Positions 1 to 11,899 of a DNA stretch of 64,000 nucleotides are shown here, one piece after another; positions within the stretch are counted from its first letter, which is position 1, and each line of letters starts with the position of its first letter. Position numbers and translations under genes: made by a program. Origin of the DNA: Cycas panzhihuaensis. Its lineage: Eukaryota > Cycadophyta. Where the stretch lies: the NCBI GenBank assembly GCA_023213395.1, contig CM041465.1, positions 151,969,741-152,033,740 of the forward strand, in the 5' to 3' direction. The notes under the pieces are model-generated. The model did no database searches and was not told the origin of the DNA. It saw only the letters and a program-made list of their open reading frames with translations.

Positions 1-930
1 AGGGCTTCGAGGTCTAGGACGCAAGCCTGGCGAACAGACTCTTTGTCAATGAGGCCTCAAAGGGAAACCCGTAGAGAGGGGATCTCCACTTCTAGCGGGA
101 GTACCGCCTCGATTCCGTAGACTAACGAGAATGGAGTCATTCCGGTAGCTATGCGGATGGAAGTGCAATAAGCCTACAGGATGAAAGGGAGTTGGATGTG
201 CCAATCTCTTTGAGATTGGGCAATGGTCTTCTTTAGAATGTTGACGAGCGTTTTGTTGAAAGACTCAACTTGCCCATTTACTTTGGGGTAATAAGGGGAT
301 GACGTCTTATACGAGATTTTAAATTTCTTGCACAGCTCGTCCATCTCCTTATTACAGAATGAAGTTCCATTATCTGTAATTAGGACATTTGGAATCCTGA
401 AATGGTAAATAATATGCTGGTAGACAAAGGTGGCTATCATCTTGCCAAGCGTAGTAGATAGGGGGATTGCCTCTGCCCATTTAGTGAAGTATTCAGTAGC
501 GGTTAAGATATATTTATGTTATGCGGAGGATGGCAGCGATATAACACCAATGAGGTCTGAACCCCATTGGGAAAATAGCCATGGAGATACGATAGGATGC
601 AAAGCCTCGGAAGGCATGTGGGAAATATTGGAATTCTCCTGGCATCGCCGACATCTAAGGGCATAGGTGTGGGTGTCCTTGAAGAAGGACGGCCAGTAAT
701 AACCCATGTGAAGGATCCTTTGGGCCATGGACTAGCCCCCAAAGTGGCCCCTACAAATTCCATGGTGGCATTCGTGGAGTATTTAGCCTGCTTTGTCAAG
801 AGCGATGCAGCGAAGTAGGATGCAATCAAAGGATCTCTTGTACAACACTTCATCCATAAGGAAGTGTTGCCTAGCGGTGGCACGGATACGTGACCTAACC
901 TTATTGCTAGCTTCAGGGCGATATCCCTAC
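1..930 (-). pseudogene. Gyp-A integrase (partial, broken)
   Basis: This integrase would insert the element's cDNA into host DNA. The zinc-binding region ends with GYYWP followed by CRRC (about 728-600). The catalytic core shows DLIG near 560, the second Asp in ITDNGT (about 380-365) and the Glu in VESFN (about 265-250). The central frames are 728-519 and 440-174, separated by stops. The C-terminal part continues beyond the left edge. It follows RNase H in the same polyprotein. The match to the Gyp-B integrase at 35360-36338 is strong. The catalytic triad is visible, but the stops make the copy non-functional. Confidence 0.88.
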
Positions 931-959
931 TGAGTCAAATATCGCATAATGTCACCATA

Positions 960-1460
960 CTATTCACTATCACTGAGCGAGTAAGGAGAAGCATCTTGGA
1001 CGGTCAAAATAGAATCGTCTGGGAAAGAGTCGTTAACATGGACGCCGCTCGCATTGGGAATGGTAGCATCAGCTAATTGTTCTGCTATTATCATTCCCTT
1101 TTTCGACTTCCTGTTGATGACCTGTAAGTCGAACTCTTGAAGTAGGATGGCCCAATGACTTGCTCTACCCATCAAGTCTAAACGAGTAAGCAAGTAACGC
1201 AAAGGATCGGATTGAATGAGCACCTTGGTTGTATTGCCAAGTAAGTAATGCCTAAACTTCTTGGTCACATGGACCAAGGAGAGGCATTCTTTCTTAGTGG
1301 GAGGATAGTTTAATTCAGCAGCAACGAGAGTGTGGCTGATGAAATAAATGGCTCTCTTAGTTCTTGAATCGTCCTCCTGCACGAGTATTGCGCCTAGGGA
1401 TTCGTCGGTTGCCGAGGTGTATAGAATGAAGGGCCTATCAAAGCGAGGAGGTGCCAGCAT
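960..1460 (-). pseudogene. Gyp-A RNase H domain of pol
   Basis: This part of pol should remove RNA from the RNA:DNA hybrid during reverse transcription. The frame of 166 residues shows the usual retroelement landmarks: PFILYTSATDESLGA at the start, KKECLSLV carrying the Glu, IQSDPLRYLL carrying the second Asp, and AEQLAD near the end. The position normally held by the first catalytic Asp (DAS) reads SAT. The Gyp-B copy has the same change, so it looks inherited and not random decay. It lies between RT and integrase as expected for Ty3/gypsy. Activity is doubtful; see the second RNase H in Gyp-B and Gyp-I. Confidence 0.87.
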
Positions 1461-1499
1461 AGGGGTAGAAATGAGAGCTTCCTTGAGTCCTACAAAGGC

Positions 1500-3311
1500 C
1501 TTTTATGTCTTGTCTGACCAAATAAAAGGGGCTCCTTTCTTTAATAAGTTCATAAGAGGCTTGGCATTTATGGCAAAATTTGCCAAAAAATGCCTCAGGA
1601 AGCCAAGCCTACCTAGAAATGACTTAATTTATCATTGGGTTCTAGGCAGCGGCATGTCAAGGATTGCCTTGACTTTTTCCAGATCAATTTGGATTCCTTG
1701 TTGTGACACAAGAAAACCCAAGAGTTTGCTTGAAGTGACGACAAACACGCATTTCAATGGGTTTGAACTGACATGATACTTAAAGCATCATATGAAGATG
1801 GTCCACAAGTCAGAGGGATGATGGGCTCTAGTATGTGAAAGGCCCATCATATCGTCCATGAAGACCTCCAACGTATTGTTGATGAGGTCGTGAAAGATGA
1901 AATGCATGGCCCTTTAATAAGTAGCCCTTGCATTCTTGAGACCAAAGGGCATTGCCTTATAGGCAAAGGTACCCCATGGCATAGTGAAGGCCATCTTATG
2001 GCGGTCTTCAGGAGAAATCTAAATTTGGTTATAGCCGGAGAAGCCATCTATTAAGGACATGACTTCGAACCCAGTCGTTCGATCAATTATTTGATCAATG
2101 AAGGGAAGAGAAAAGTTGTCCTTAGGATAAGCATTATTTATGTCGTGGAAGTCAACACAAATGCAAATGGTCCTGTTCTTCTTGGTAACGGGAATGATAT
2201 TCGATACCCACTTAGGGTAATCTATAGAAGAAATGAGCCCCGCATTCAGAAGCTTTTCAACCTCCATTTTAATGGCGGCTGAGAGCTTCAGATGGAGGGG
2301 ACACTGCTTCTGATGCATAGGGCGAGTGTCAGGAATAGTTGTAAGGTTGTGCGTGACAATGGAGGGGTTGATTCCCTTCATGTTGGAATAGTCCCACATG
2401 AACACATCGCGGAATTCCTGGAACAGGAGGGAGTATTCCCTCACTTTGTCAGGAGTACATTTTGCTCCTACCTTGATGATCTTGTTTGGGGCAAGGGCTA
2501 TGTCTTGAGTTGCCCCCATGCACATAGCATTTCCCTCCTCGAAATGGAGGGGGACAAGATTGATAAGAGGAGAAGAAACAAAAGAAGGGATTAGGTCAGC
2601 TAGTGTGGACCCAATCGCTAGGACCTTTTGGTGGCTAAGCTTGTAGTGACCAGGAGGTAAACTGGGCATGGAGCCGGCTAAGTGCTCTAGCAAAGCCTCA
2701 TCGTCCTCGAAGTAGTCCACCCCATGGATGACCTGACTTCGAGTGGATGAGGTGCAGGATGGTATGGGAGCGATAGGACCGGTATGCCTCGTAAGCTGCC
2801 CAACGTCCCTAAGGGACTCAGAGAGAGAGTCACAGAGAGATCCCTCGTAAGAAGCAAGAGTGGAACTCTTAATACCATCACCCGCAGAGGGTGGTGGAAT
2901 GGAAGAGTTAGGAACCTGATGATCAACATGCACAATGTCATATGACATATGAAAGTGACCAGGCTCTATAATAAAAGGGATCCTAGGGGGAGGCCTAGGA
3001 CAAGAAGGATGCCCCCCACTAGCGCAGAGGAAGGAAATATGATGAGGAATGTCTTCATCTTCGCTATGGGACCCATTATCGTCAAACATGGCGAGGTACC
3101 CATAGCTTCTAACGCCGATGGAGGCGAAACATGTTAAATCAGGAGAAGAAGATATAGGATCTTCTTCGTGACAAGTGAAATCAGGGATTCCGATGAAGCA
3201 GGCTGAGGCATGATTGGAAGGGCGTTTGTTTCCCTTCGTATGGCCATGGCTTGCCTGAGCAGAAGGCCTAGTTTGTTTAGCGAGCGATCGCTCGCGGGAG
3301 ACAACTTTCAT
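1500..3311 (-). pseudogene. Gyp-A protease-RT spacer and reverse transcriptase
   Basis: The frame 3311-2019 is 430 residues long. Its first about 320 residues are a variable acidic/Ser/Pro spacer and its end is the RT fingers and palm: CVDFHDINNAYPKDNF and then LIDGFSGYNQI (motif A with catalytic Asp). RT continues after a stop, through FAYKAMPFGLKNA (motif B), VFMDDM (motif C, the DD pair) and LLGFLVSQQGI, to about 1500 where it joins the RNase H connection region. Long spacers between protease and RT are known from Tat/Athila-type elements. Stops at former Gln or Trp codons interrupt the frame, so it is a decayed copy. Confidence 0.88.
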
Positions 3312-3382
3312 TTATCCATTATAGATGAACTTAAGTTGCCCCCAACGTTTTAACACACGGCTCCTATTTAGTCAAGCCATGG

Positions 3383-3793
3383 TCAACCCAGAAGTAGGTT
3401 GTAATCAATGTCAACATCGAGGACAACGATGTCAGTAACGACAGTCTTATCCTCGAGAGTAAGAGGTATCGAGACAAATCCCAGGGGAGTCTTCTCACTA
3501 CCATCATAACCCTGACATCGCCATGGAATAGGTTCCAAGGCAGAAATGCTAAGCTCTTGCATGACGCACAAGGGCATGGCGTTGATGGAAGAACCGTTGT
3601 CCACGACGGTTCTTCGCAACGTGCAATCAGGAGTATCTATGGTGATGGTGAAAGGGAAGTTCCATTGGCGTTCCCTTCTACTAGATGAGGGGAGATCTCT
3701 GGGATCGAAAGAGATAACGGGTTCACAACTTTGGGTTGTGCCCAAGGTGTGAACAGACATGTCATTCGATCCTAGAGCTTCCAAGAGGAGCAT
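3383..3793 (-). pseudogene. Gyp-A aspartic protease (retropepsin)
   Basis: This retropepsin should cut the gag-pol polyprotein. The active-site loop reads VVDNGSSINAMP (Asp-Asn-Gly in place of the common Asp-Ser/Thr-Gly). It is followed by a hydrophobic-Gly region, PLGFVSIPLTL, and DVDIDYNLLLG, the flap-to-C-terminal part that usually ends ILG or LLG. The frame is 136 residues. It sits between the gag zinc knuckle and the RT spacer. The same motifs recur in Gyp-B at 32600-32960 and in Gyp-I at 44335-44613, where the active site is also DNG, so the Asn is a family trait. Confidence 0.85.
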
Positions 3794-4119
3794 TCATTGC
3801 ACAGGGCAACTTCTCAAGACGTCCATGATGGACATCCCAAGAGCCATGATGAGAAGCTTTTCGACTACAAAGAAAAGCTTACCCCTCCCTATGGGTTGGG
3901 TAAGGGCTCTCCTAAAGCTGAATCGACCAGGGCAGACGGGAATGCTTTTGGGAAGTGCGAGAATCTCCGGAGGAATGGCTTCCAGAGGGGGATCGAGTTA
4001 CGAGGTAGACACAGAGGCACCAGTTGCCTCCTTTGCGACTTGAGACTAGGTCAATGCATAAAGGGGAGTGGTCTCAAGCATTTGGATCACCTTCTTTCCC
4101 TTGTTATGGGACCGTGAAG

Positions 4120-6385
4120 GTGATGGAGCACAGTGGTCAGGGGAGCGCGAAGGGGAAGATGGCCTTCACACACCCTTCCCTCTACCATGCGAAGGGCGAG
4201 AATCGGGGGATCTATCCCGATTTCGATTGTGCCTTTGTTGAACATCGCGACCACATTCCCCATGTTTGGAGAATGGGTCTCTATGAATGGGTTGATTGAG
4301 GTTAGGCCTCGATGCTCGTCTAGGGGATGAATCATACGGTGGGGCATCACGTGGGTGTTGCGCCCGACAATGCGAATCATCGTGGAAACATTCCCCGTGG
4401 ATGGAACACCGCCTCTTCTCAAGGAGAGGATCGATCCTCCTTACTTGAAAAGGTTGGGTGTTACCCCCTTTGGGGGGAATGGTATGGGAAGCTTGTTGAA
4501 CTAGTTTATGGGAGGTTGGCGATGAAGAGGATTGGAGTTTAAGCTCCTTCATCATGTGCTCAAATGAGCGAATAGCAGAGGTAAGAGGGTCTAAGGTCCT
4601 CTCAATCGGGTGAGGGGTGGACCTAGCAAGCTGTGAAGGTTTGGTTTCCTTCACTGGGGGAGGTGCCTTATGACATTGTAAGGGCTTGGGAGGTTTCTTG
4701 AGTCCAGCTTAGATCTCAATGGCCTCTAATGCCAAGCACCTCGTAATCGCAGAGTCGCATGTGGTTGCCCCCATCTTAAGGACTTCCACATGCATTTCGG
4801 GGCAAAGTGCATTGACGAAGAGATCCCGCTTCAATTGTTTAGGCAATGTGGCCTTGGTAGAGTGAAGGAGATCATGAAATCGCCTTACAAAGTCACGATT
4901 CATTTCATTGTGACCTTGTTTAAGCGAAAGGAGAGACTTCATTCTGCTCTCGAATGGATTAGCTACGTTAAAGTAATTGATGAACTCGTCCACCAATTAC
5001 TGGAATGAAGAAATGAAATGGGTAGGGAGATGGTAGAACCACTTGAGGGCGTCACCCTGTAAGGATCATGAGAATAGCTTCATCAGAATATGGTCGTAAG
5101 CCTAATAATTTATGCACGCCATAAAGAAACTACGCACATGCTCGGTTGGGTCTTGCGATGAAGTTCCATCGAATTTGGGAACTTCAGGAGGGTGAGGTGG
5201 CAGGTTAGTCCTTAGCGCCTCAACGGACAACGGCGTCGATCGGTAGTCCATGAATGGACACATCCTTACAAGGACTAAAGGATTGACGAATGGTAATGAA
5301 ACAAGAATGGATGGGGGTGGCAAACCCATCCCTCCTTGGGGAAATGCCCCTTATTGGAAAGGGGGTTGTGAATAGATGTCTTGGAAGGGAGGCATGCTCC
5401 CTGGCGAAGACGTGGCAACAAGAGTTACACTAGCTAGCAGAAACGAAGGGTGAGGGACTGGGTTTTGCCCATATGGGCCACCCGTAGGTGGCACAACTCC
5501 ATATGGGTGCAACGGGTCCACCCCATAAGCAGGAAGATGGTTTCCCCTACCCTGCCCCTAAGGTTGAGACGTGTAACCTAGGGGCACGTAAAGGGAAGGA
5601 CCACCAGACAGGTTTTGAGCGTATGCAGGAGCAGGTCCTACATAATTGATAATAGTAGCATTAGTAGGGCCTCACAACCTACTAGGAAATGCATGTGCTA
5701 CATTTGAAGGTGGTGCATTCGTTTGACTCGGAGATGGCCTGCTAGCCCCAACTTGGGGGAAGGACATGCCACGAACAGGTCCTGAAGAAGTAGGATCGTG
5801 GCTAGGGATAGATGGTGTAATATTTGCCCTGGGAGCTAGTGTAGACACGACATGGGATGAGTGTGTGCAGGTAGAAGAATCATTTGTCGTAGGAGGCACA
5901 GGTATGGATGAAGAAGATGCTACATTGTGTAGAACTTTTTCAAACCACCTAGGATGCAGTTGGCAGTGAGTTACTCGAAAGTACTCGCTGAGCGCTTCGA
6001 CCACGTCAGCGGGAGGGGTATCCTTGTAGCCATACAAGGTCAACGGGATCTTGAAAGTCGGGGATCCCTCAGGGCGCTCCTCGTAAGGCTCACCAATAGG
6101 ACGGTAAGTCTCGTGAGGAGACGAACCTTCTACTGCATGCACAGAAGGATGAAACTTAGAAGGGCGAAACGGGTCACCCTGATAGCAGACGGAATCATCA
6201 CCCTCGTGGATGGATCCAGGAATGGACGCAGGAAACTCTTGAGTTCCCGAGACCGTGGTATGATAAGCCCAATCAGACTGGTAACCTTCCATTGCTGAAT
6301 CGGGGTTCAACGACGGAAGGGAACGAGGCGATTGGTCTTCTAACAACGGCAGCAGACCTCGCAAGCGACGTGAGAAACGTCGCAT
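4120..6385 (-). pseudogene. Gyp-A gag (capsid/nucleocapsid), broken
   Basis: Gag forms the particle that packages element RNA. The ATG at 6385 starts MRRFSRRL. A Pro/Ser-rich N-terminal third (6385-5672) leads to a Gly/Pro/Tyr-rich stretch. The retrotransposon-gag capsid domain follows (about 5215-4709) with QDPTEHVRSF, GDALKWFYHLP and LVDEFINYF. A zinc-knuckle-like CSIHGECFHDDSHC lies near 4408-4367, followed by an Arg/Ser-rich tail. The knuckle is a C-x2-HG-x4-H-x4-C variant and not a strict CCHC. At least five in-frame stops split the gene, mostly at probable Gln or Trp codons. Start choice: Gyp-I gag begins with the same residues at the same distance from the PBS. Confidence 0.85.
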
Positions 6386-6539
6386 GCAGCGCCTTTGTGA
6401 GCATTGTTAGAAGAAAGCAAAAAGAGAGAAATGAAGCAAGCACGTTGAGGGCTGCCTAACTAAAATACAGAATAAGAGACTACCTAGAGGCAAGAACACC
6501 AACTAAAAGGGGAAGCGAAACTAGTTTCCTTACTAGCAT

Positions 6540-6557
6540 TCCCCAGTATGGTCGCCA
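6540..6557 (-). other. Gyp-A primer binding site
   Basis: On the minus strand this reads TGGCGACCATACTGGGGA, one base inside the 5' LTR end. It starts with TGG, complementary to the CCA tail of a tRNA. The identical 18 bases occur at 47488-47505 in Gyp-I, and a two-mismatch version at 29753-29770 in Gyp-B. It is not the initiator-Met site. It resembles the TGGCGCC...GGGGA sites of tRNA-Asp-primed elements, but the tRNA is unproven. Confidence 0.8.
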
Positions 6558-6558
6558 G

Positions 6559-9105
6559 TGAAATGCTAGCTATGGGGCGGTGTCCCTACGTCTAGCAAAG
6601 GAGTATAAAAAGTGTAAAACTAATTAAACTAGGCAGTAAGGACTTCACCTTACAGGGTGTCCGTGCACCGGAGCACAGATTTGGAACTGCAGAGGTGCCT
6701 GGTTGCTTCTAGGTAACCGTGCAAAGCAAGGCCTTCCTACCCCTCGGATGGCCAGGAAGAGGAGAAAGCGCCTGGCACGTTGCATCTTCTCAAGGTAATG
6801 AGAAGGCAACAAAATAGAGAGGCAAGCAGACTAATGTATAGGCGAAAGCAAAACGGGGGTACAACGAGGGTAGCTCAAATACAATGTAAACAACCTGACT
6901 AAGCTAAGCTAACTGATATAAGAAACAATGCAAAATAAACATACTTTCTGTTTCCTCTTTTTAATCTTTTACATGCTCTTAACTATACAAGCAGATGTAT
7001 AAAAGATGACAATGTAAAAGGGATATGCAGGGAACAAGAAGAATACCTAGATCTGGTGCCCGAGTGGAGTGCTACTCGTCCCTTTAAGTCCCATTCCTTT
7101 CTACTCTGTTCGTTGTGCATGCAATGCCGGTCGGTGATAGTTGCTGTAAGCAATGGAAGATGGGCTAACTTACCTCCCCTTAAACATGCAAAAGCAAAAA
7201 ATGAAAAAGAAGTGAAAGCGTGAAATAATAAGGAATGCACTACACATAGGACTAACCTGTAATAGGTTTGTTCCATGTGCTGCTCCACTAATGCGAGATC
7301 CTGCAAACAAGTTAGGAGAATACCTCCCTCTCGGAAGAGGGTCCACAAAATACACCGAAGATACGTACTAAAATCAAATGGAACTACATAAATCTACACT
7401 AAGCATTAATATATAGCAAAATAAAATGATAACATACAATAAAGACTCCCACCACCGTGCACCATAAACACACCCAAAAAGGAAAAGAGTATAGCCTCGG
7501 AATGGCTAACTCACCCACAAAGGACTTCCACGGAACTCGAAAAGGAGAAACGGGCTGACAACAAGGTTGTAAGGCAACAAACTATAACAAAGAAGGGAGC
7601 GACGAAAAGGTTTGGGGCTTAGGTAAGGCCTAACGTCGACAGATGGAATTTCTAGAACTGGTGTGGCAACGGGTTTCCAGTGCTGGTTTTAACACTAAAA
7701 CTAGATTCCCCAAACTCCCTTAACCCATTTCCTGAGAAGGTACTAAAGATAAAGGGAAAGAGGATAAGGGATGAAACCCTTGGGGAGAAGGGCAACAAGA
7801 GGGACAAAACCCCGCTTGCCTCCCTCAAATCCTCTTTATGTTGCCCCTTTGCAATAGCCAACCAAGAAAGGGTTGAGAGGGATGGTTTGGAAAAAACAGT
7901 AATGGCCTCAAAAGAAAAAAAAAGGGAATAATACCAATCAAGTGCAATAACATAAAATTATACAGACTAGAATTTTATTCATCAACACATAAAAGAACCA
8001 AGAATAAAACAAATTGCAAGTGAGAATAGAGTATACCTTATTGGAGGAGAATCAAGCATAAGTTTGCTATTAGAAAATAGCAGGAATAACCTGTGTATGA
8101 TGAACAATAATGGCAGGTTTTTGGAAGAGTGAAGTGTGGGAATATCCTTGTAAACTTAGAGCCCTGGTAGTTGGTCCTTTGGAGGAGATTTTTAGTAGAA
8201 GTTTCCTTTGGAATCTTGATCACTTGCAAGAGGGCATGAGGCCTGCTGTTGAGAGCTATAGGGGTAGCAATGGTCCCTAAAAATCCAACTTGTAGCAGTG
8301 CCTTCTCCTCTATGACAGGTTTCTACGCATGTAGATTATGTCTCTTTATGTGAATTTTTAGTAGAAAAGATAGAAAAATGGCAAAAAGATCTCCAAATGA
8401 GGAGGAAATTTCCCCTTTATCCCTTGTTCACTCTTAGTGAACGTTGGGGATGTCAGGGCGACTCGAATCGACAGGCACCATGCAGCAGTTCCACAAAAAA
8501 AATAGAAACTGTCGCATAGTTTTTCTTTTTTGAAATTCAAACAGTCATACCACGGTAAACCTCGTCGTACCGCGACAAAGATCGTGGTACCACTGAGTTT
8601 ACAACGGTACCAGATTGACAGTAAAAAAAGAATAAAAATAGCAGACATAAAGGTTTTGGAGCTATTGTTAAGGGTAAATCAAGCCTAAAACAGCAGGGGG
8701 AAACATCCAGATAATGGGCAAGTAGCTAGAACAATAAAATCGGTCTTAACCAAGGGATTAACTGGGCTTGGAGGAGACTGCAATGTGAGCAAAATATCGT
8801 AAAATGGGCAAACATGACTGACTGAAGCATCCCGAGAGGTCGTGGAGATGATGTGGGTGGCTGTGCACCATACGGGGTGTAGCATTCACTGAGGAATGCC
8901 CCTGTTATGAGTCGTCATAGGCTGATAATGTGTTGTAAGCACATGCAACATGATCAGGCAGAGAAGCAATGCATGCAGGCAGGTATATTTCAAGTAGTCT
9001 ATACTAAATAATCTTAATCAAGCACGAGCAGGGAGAAACGAGAACGTATACCTAAACATACCTGGGTCGATGTGTCTTGAGTCCATTCCTAATAGCTGGG
9101 AAACA
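6559..9105 (-). repeat. Gyp-A 5' LTR (2547 bp)
   Basis: On the plus strand it begins TGAAATGCTAGC just after the PBS and ends GCTGGGAAACA, giving the TG...CA ends of an LTR. Its outer end matches the outer ends of the Gyp-B LTRs (27038, 54895) and Gyp-I LTRs (38917, 50110), which all read TGTTTCC(C/T)AGCTA on the element's strand. A cluster of GTAAAC/GGTAC motifs lies at 8549-8613. The partner LTR is outside the window, so the target duplication cannot be tested; the flank just outside is AGGTT. Confidence 0.9.
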
Positions 9106-11141
9106 AGGTTATGCCATAAGTATCTTACTAAGAAAGATTTGTCCATCCATACAATACCTTTGTTATAATCTTCAAGGGCTCTACTACATAGGCCGATAGA
9201 TGATACAACAATATAATATTAAACACATACCTTTGTTTCATAGAAGAAGCAAACAATGAAGAGAAGTCATGTGTACTAAGGAAGATGGTGTTATCCATGC
9301 CATGAAATCCATTGCATGGTCCATTGCACTCTCATCTTCATACCTAAAACTCTAATCACAATTAACATTATAATTTTGTCACCCTAATAAATTATATTCA
9401 ATAATTGAAAACATAATTTCAAGTACTAATCTAACTAGAACTCCCATTCAATTAGATTGCCTATTCTATCCCTTCCATCTTCCACTTCTCCTTCCTTACC
9501 ATCTACTTCACTTATAAAACTAGTGCATGAACAACATGCTAAATATTATATATAAACACACTCTATCTTTGCATTATGCCCTCTTTTTTTAGAATAATAT
9601 CAACTTCATATGAATGAAATAGTTTATAAAGATTTAGTTCTAACTAGAAAAGATCCTCAAATATAATTATTGTACCCATTAGGATTAACTTATATTGGGG
9701 CCAACCATAAATAATAACTACGTCCTAATTAGGTAACCAATGATCTCAACTCCTATGACCATTGAAACTCTATAACCTTGCATAGTCAATTAAACCTAAA
9801 TCCTCCATCTCTATCAGTCTTATAATATATGCATCAATAAGAGAAAGATTACTATTTTCATTAAGAACCTATATTATTCTAGAAGTATTTCTCCCCATGT
9901 TCAAAAAAATAAAATGATGACTATAATTTGTTAAGGAAATAACTAAACCTAGCTATCATGACTCTTATATGTTGATGTCATGATCAATAATAGGCTTAAA
10001 GGGAAATCATTTGTACACGAGCTATAAGGTCTTTAGGGTCAATACTTATTGCAATACTTATAAACATATCATGGTGGATTTTATATCTTCACTCAACCTT
10101 TGTAATATAGTGCATAATTTACGTAGTCATAGTATATTTAAAAATGACTAGTTGATAGTCCATTTTTGCATGCCATGTTATGAATACTTCATAGTTATGA
10201 AGATTAAGCTTGTCATATTTTTTATGATATTCATATTTCTTACTCTCTTTCACATTTATATAAAGCCTATTTATGTATTATAATGACATTTCAATACATT
10301 GCTAGTCTTGTATATTTGAATTTATAACTACACTCTAATACAATATCAAAAATATAAAGTATAACATAATGAAATATATCATACATATATAATGACAAAA
10401 TTATCTCATAAGTTATGTATACATGTAAGAGATAAACATGAATATAAAGTAAATAACATCACAAAGTATTCACCATAAGAGAGAAAAGATTTATATGTGG
10501 AAAACTAGTGTGAGAAAAATCGTGGTAGAATGCAGAGTTAGGATCTCCTCTTAATGATCAAAATAAGTACATCTCTATGTTATAGAACTTTCTCAAGTTC
10601 TCAAGTAGTGTGTATACATATTTATAATAATAGTCACCTCATGAGTAGCCTATAGTTTCTCTTGAGCCTTTACATTATTGAATAGTATATAATCATAGAT
10701 AAGTGTGCATCTTACATATCTCAATGTATGTGAATGGTGGGATTGTGTATATATCTTCATCATAATATTAAACATTACATATGTGATTAAATCAAATATT
10801 CTAGCATTCCCTCTTAATGTTTAATATTTTTAAATCTTGATATTCAAGTCTACATATCTTCATCTCCTTGATCTTTAACCTGTATATTGGATCATGTAAC
10901 TTGTATCTTGTATCATCACATATAACCTGTAATTTATCATGCTTGTCTCCTATAAGCATTAACCTATATACCTATAAATAAACTTGTATCAACCTATATA
11001 TAGTAACTATAAATAAACAACCTATAAATATGAATCAATATTAACGACATCAACTAATATATAAAGTGTTTTCCTAAACATCTTTATATCTTCACTTGTA
11101 AAACTACTATCAATCATTATCAACTAATTATCAAATCAATA
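9106..11141. other. AT-rich spacer with possible eroded LTR
   Basis: No reading frame of note and no recognised protein. From about 10345 to 10806 it may hold an old minus-strand LTR: the minus strand reads TTAAGAGGGAA (polypurine) directly before TGCTAGAATATTTG at 10806, and TTGTATTAGAG, close to an initiator-Met primer site, lies near 10332-10343. No second copy of this sequence was found. The rest looks like decayed repeat DNA. Confidence 0.35.
11137..11141. other. Cop-1 target duplication, left copy (CAATA)
   Basis: CAATA directly precedes the LTR start TGTTGAAG and is repeated at 18432-18436 directly after the other LTR. A perfect 5-bp match is the normal length for copia integrase. Confidence 0.9.
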
Positions 11142-11594
11142 TGTTGAAGAAAGGTATCATGTACAATATCAGTAGGATTAAATAATTAAGCATTCATAGG
11201 AAGAAATTGGCATTGCACATGTACACATATTTGGTAGGTGGAAAACCCCTTTTGGGAAAGAAAAACCACCTCTGAAAGTATGAGTTTATTGGCTGAAAGA
11301 CTTTACATAGACTTGAAGATCAGACCTAACCAGAAATACCCTCCACATACCAAACTAATGGTGGAAACCAGCCTTCAAATAGGCTTTTGATAGCCTCTTA
11401 GAGTCCTGGAACTACACCTAGAATCTAGGAGAGGCTATTTAAAAATGAGAGATTCATTGAAATGGGTAGTTGCTCATTTCAATGACCTTTACATAATAAA
11501 TAATAATTAACATTAACTTTATAAAATGAACCTTTATATAGCTTAAATTTATATTTATACATGTAATAAAAAAGTAACATTAGCTTTTCTAACA
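11142..11594 (-). repeat. Cop-1 3' LTR (453 bp)
   Basis: Bounded by TG at 11142 and CA at 11594. It is nearly collinear with 17926-18431. The other copy is longer mainly because a segment reading AACTTTATAAAATGAACC with its flanks is duplicated there (about 18308-18390). The minus strand carries a polypurine tract against its inner edge. Confidence 0.92.
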
Positions 11595-11605
11595 TCCCCC
11601 TTTAA
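11595..11605 (-). other. Cop-1 polypurine tract
   Basis: The minus strand reads TTAAAGGGGGA immediately before the 3' LTR TG. This is the position and composition expected of the second-strand primer. Confidence 0.85.
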
Positions 11606-11899
11606 TGTTAACCTTTTGTACAATAAATAAGATAAAGAAAAGTCTTCATCATGTTGATCCCCCTTTGATGGAGACTTATTTTATCTTTAGTAAATCATGC
11701 AGATTTAGAAACTTGACTTCAGTCAATGACTTAGTAAGGATATCAGCAACCTATATATATGTAAGATAATAAGACAAATGAATAATATTATGAGTAACAA
11801 GATTATGAATAAAATGTTGATGTAATTTTATGTGTTTAGTTATAGAATAAGCAACTAGATTGGTAGTAATAGCTATAACACTTTGATTATTAACTTTAA

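Larger units (their letters stand above)
1..9105 (-). mobile_element. Gyp-A: large Ty3/gypsy LTR retrotransposon, 5' part
   Basis: The element reads right to left: 5' LTR (6559-9105), PBS, gag, protease, RT, RNase H and integrase. It leaves the window inside the integrase C-terminal region, so its 3' LTR and any accessory genes are not visible. The order protease-RT-RNase H-integrase is that of Ty3/gypsy. The large LTR, the long proline/serine-rich gag and the spacer between protease and RT resemble the Tat/Athila branch (inference). The proteins closely match those of Gyp-B and Gyp-I, so all three are one family. Several in-frame stops break gag and pol, so this copy is not expected to move on its own. 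Confidence 0.93.

Noticed and set aside
503-883. Minus-strand frame of 126 residues
   Set aside because: Its frame is not that of integrase; the integrase motifs (GYYWP, CRRC) are read in the neighbouring frame 519-728.
7652-7931. Frames on both strands inside the Gyp-A LTR
   Set aside because: Chance openings in LTR sequence; the matching positions of the Gyp-I LTRs do not keep the frame.
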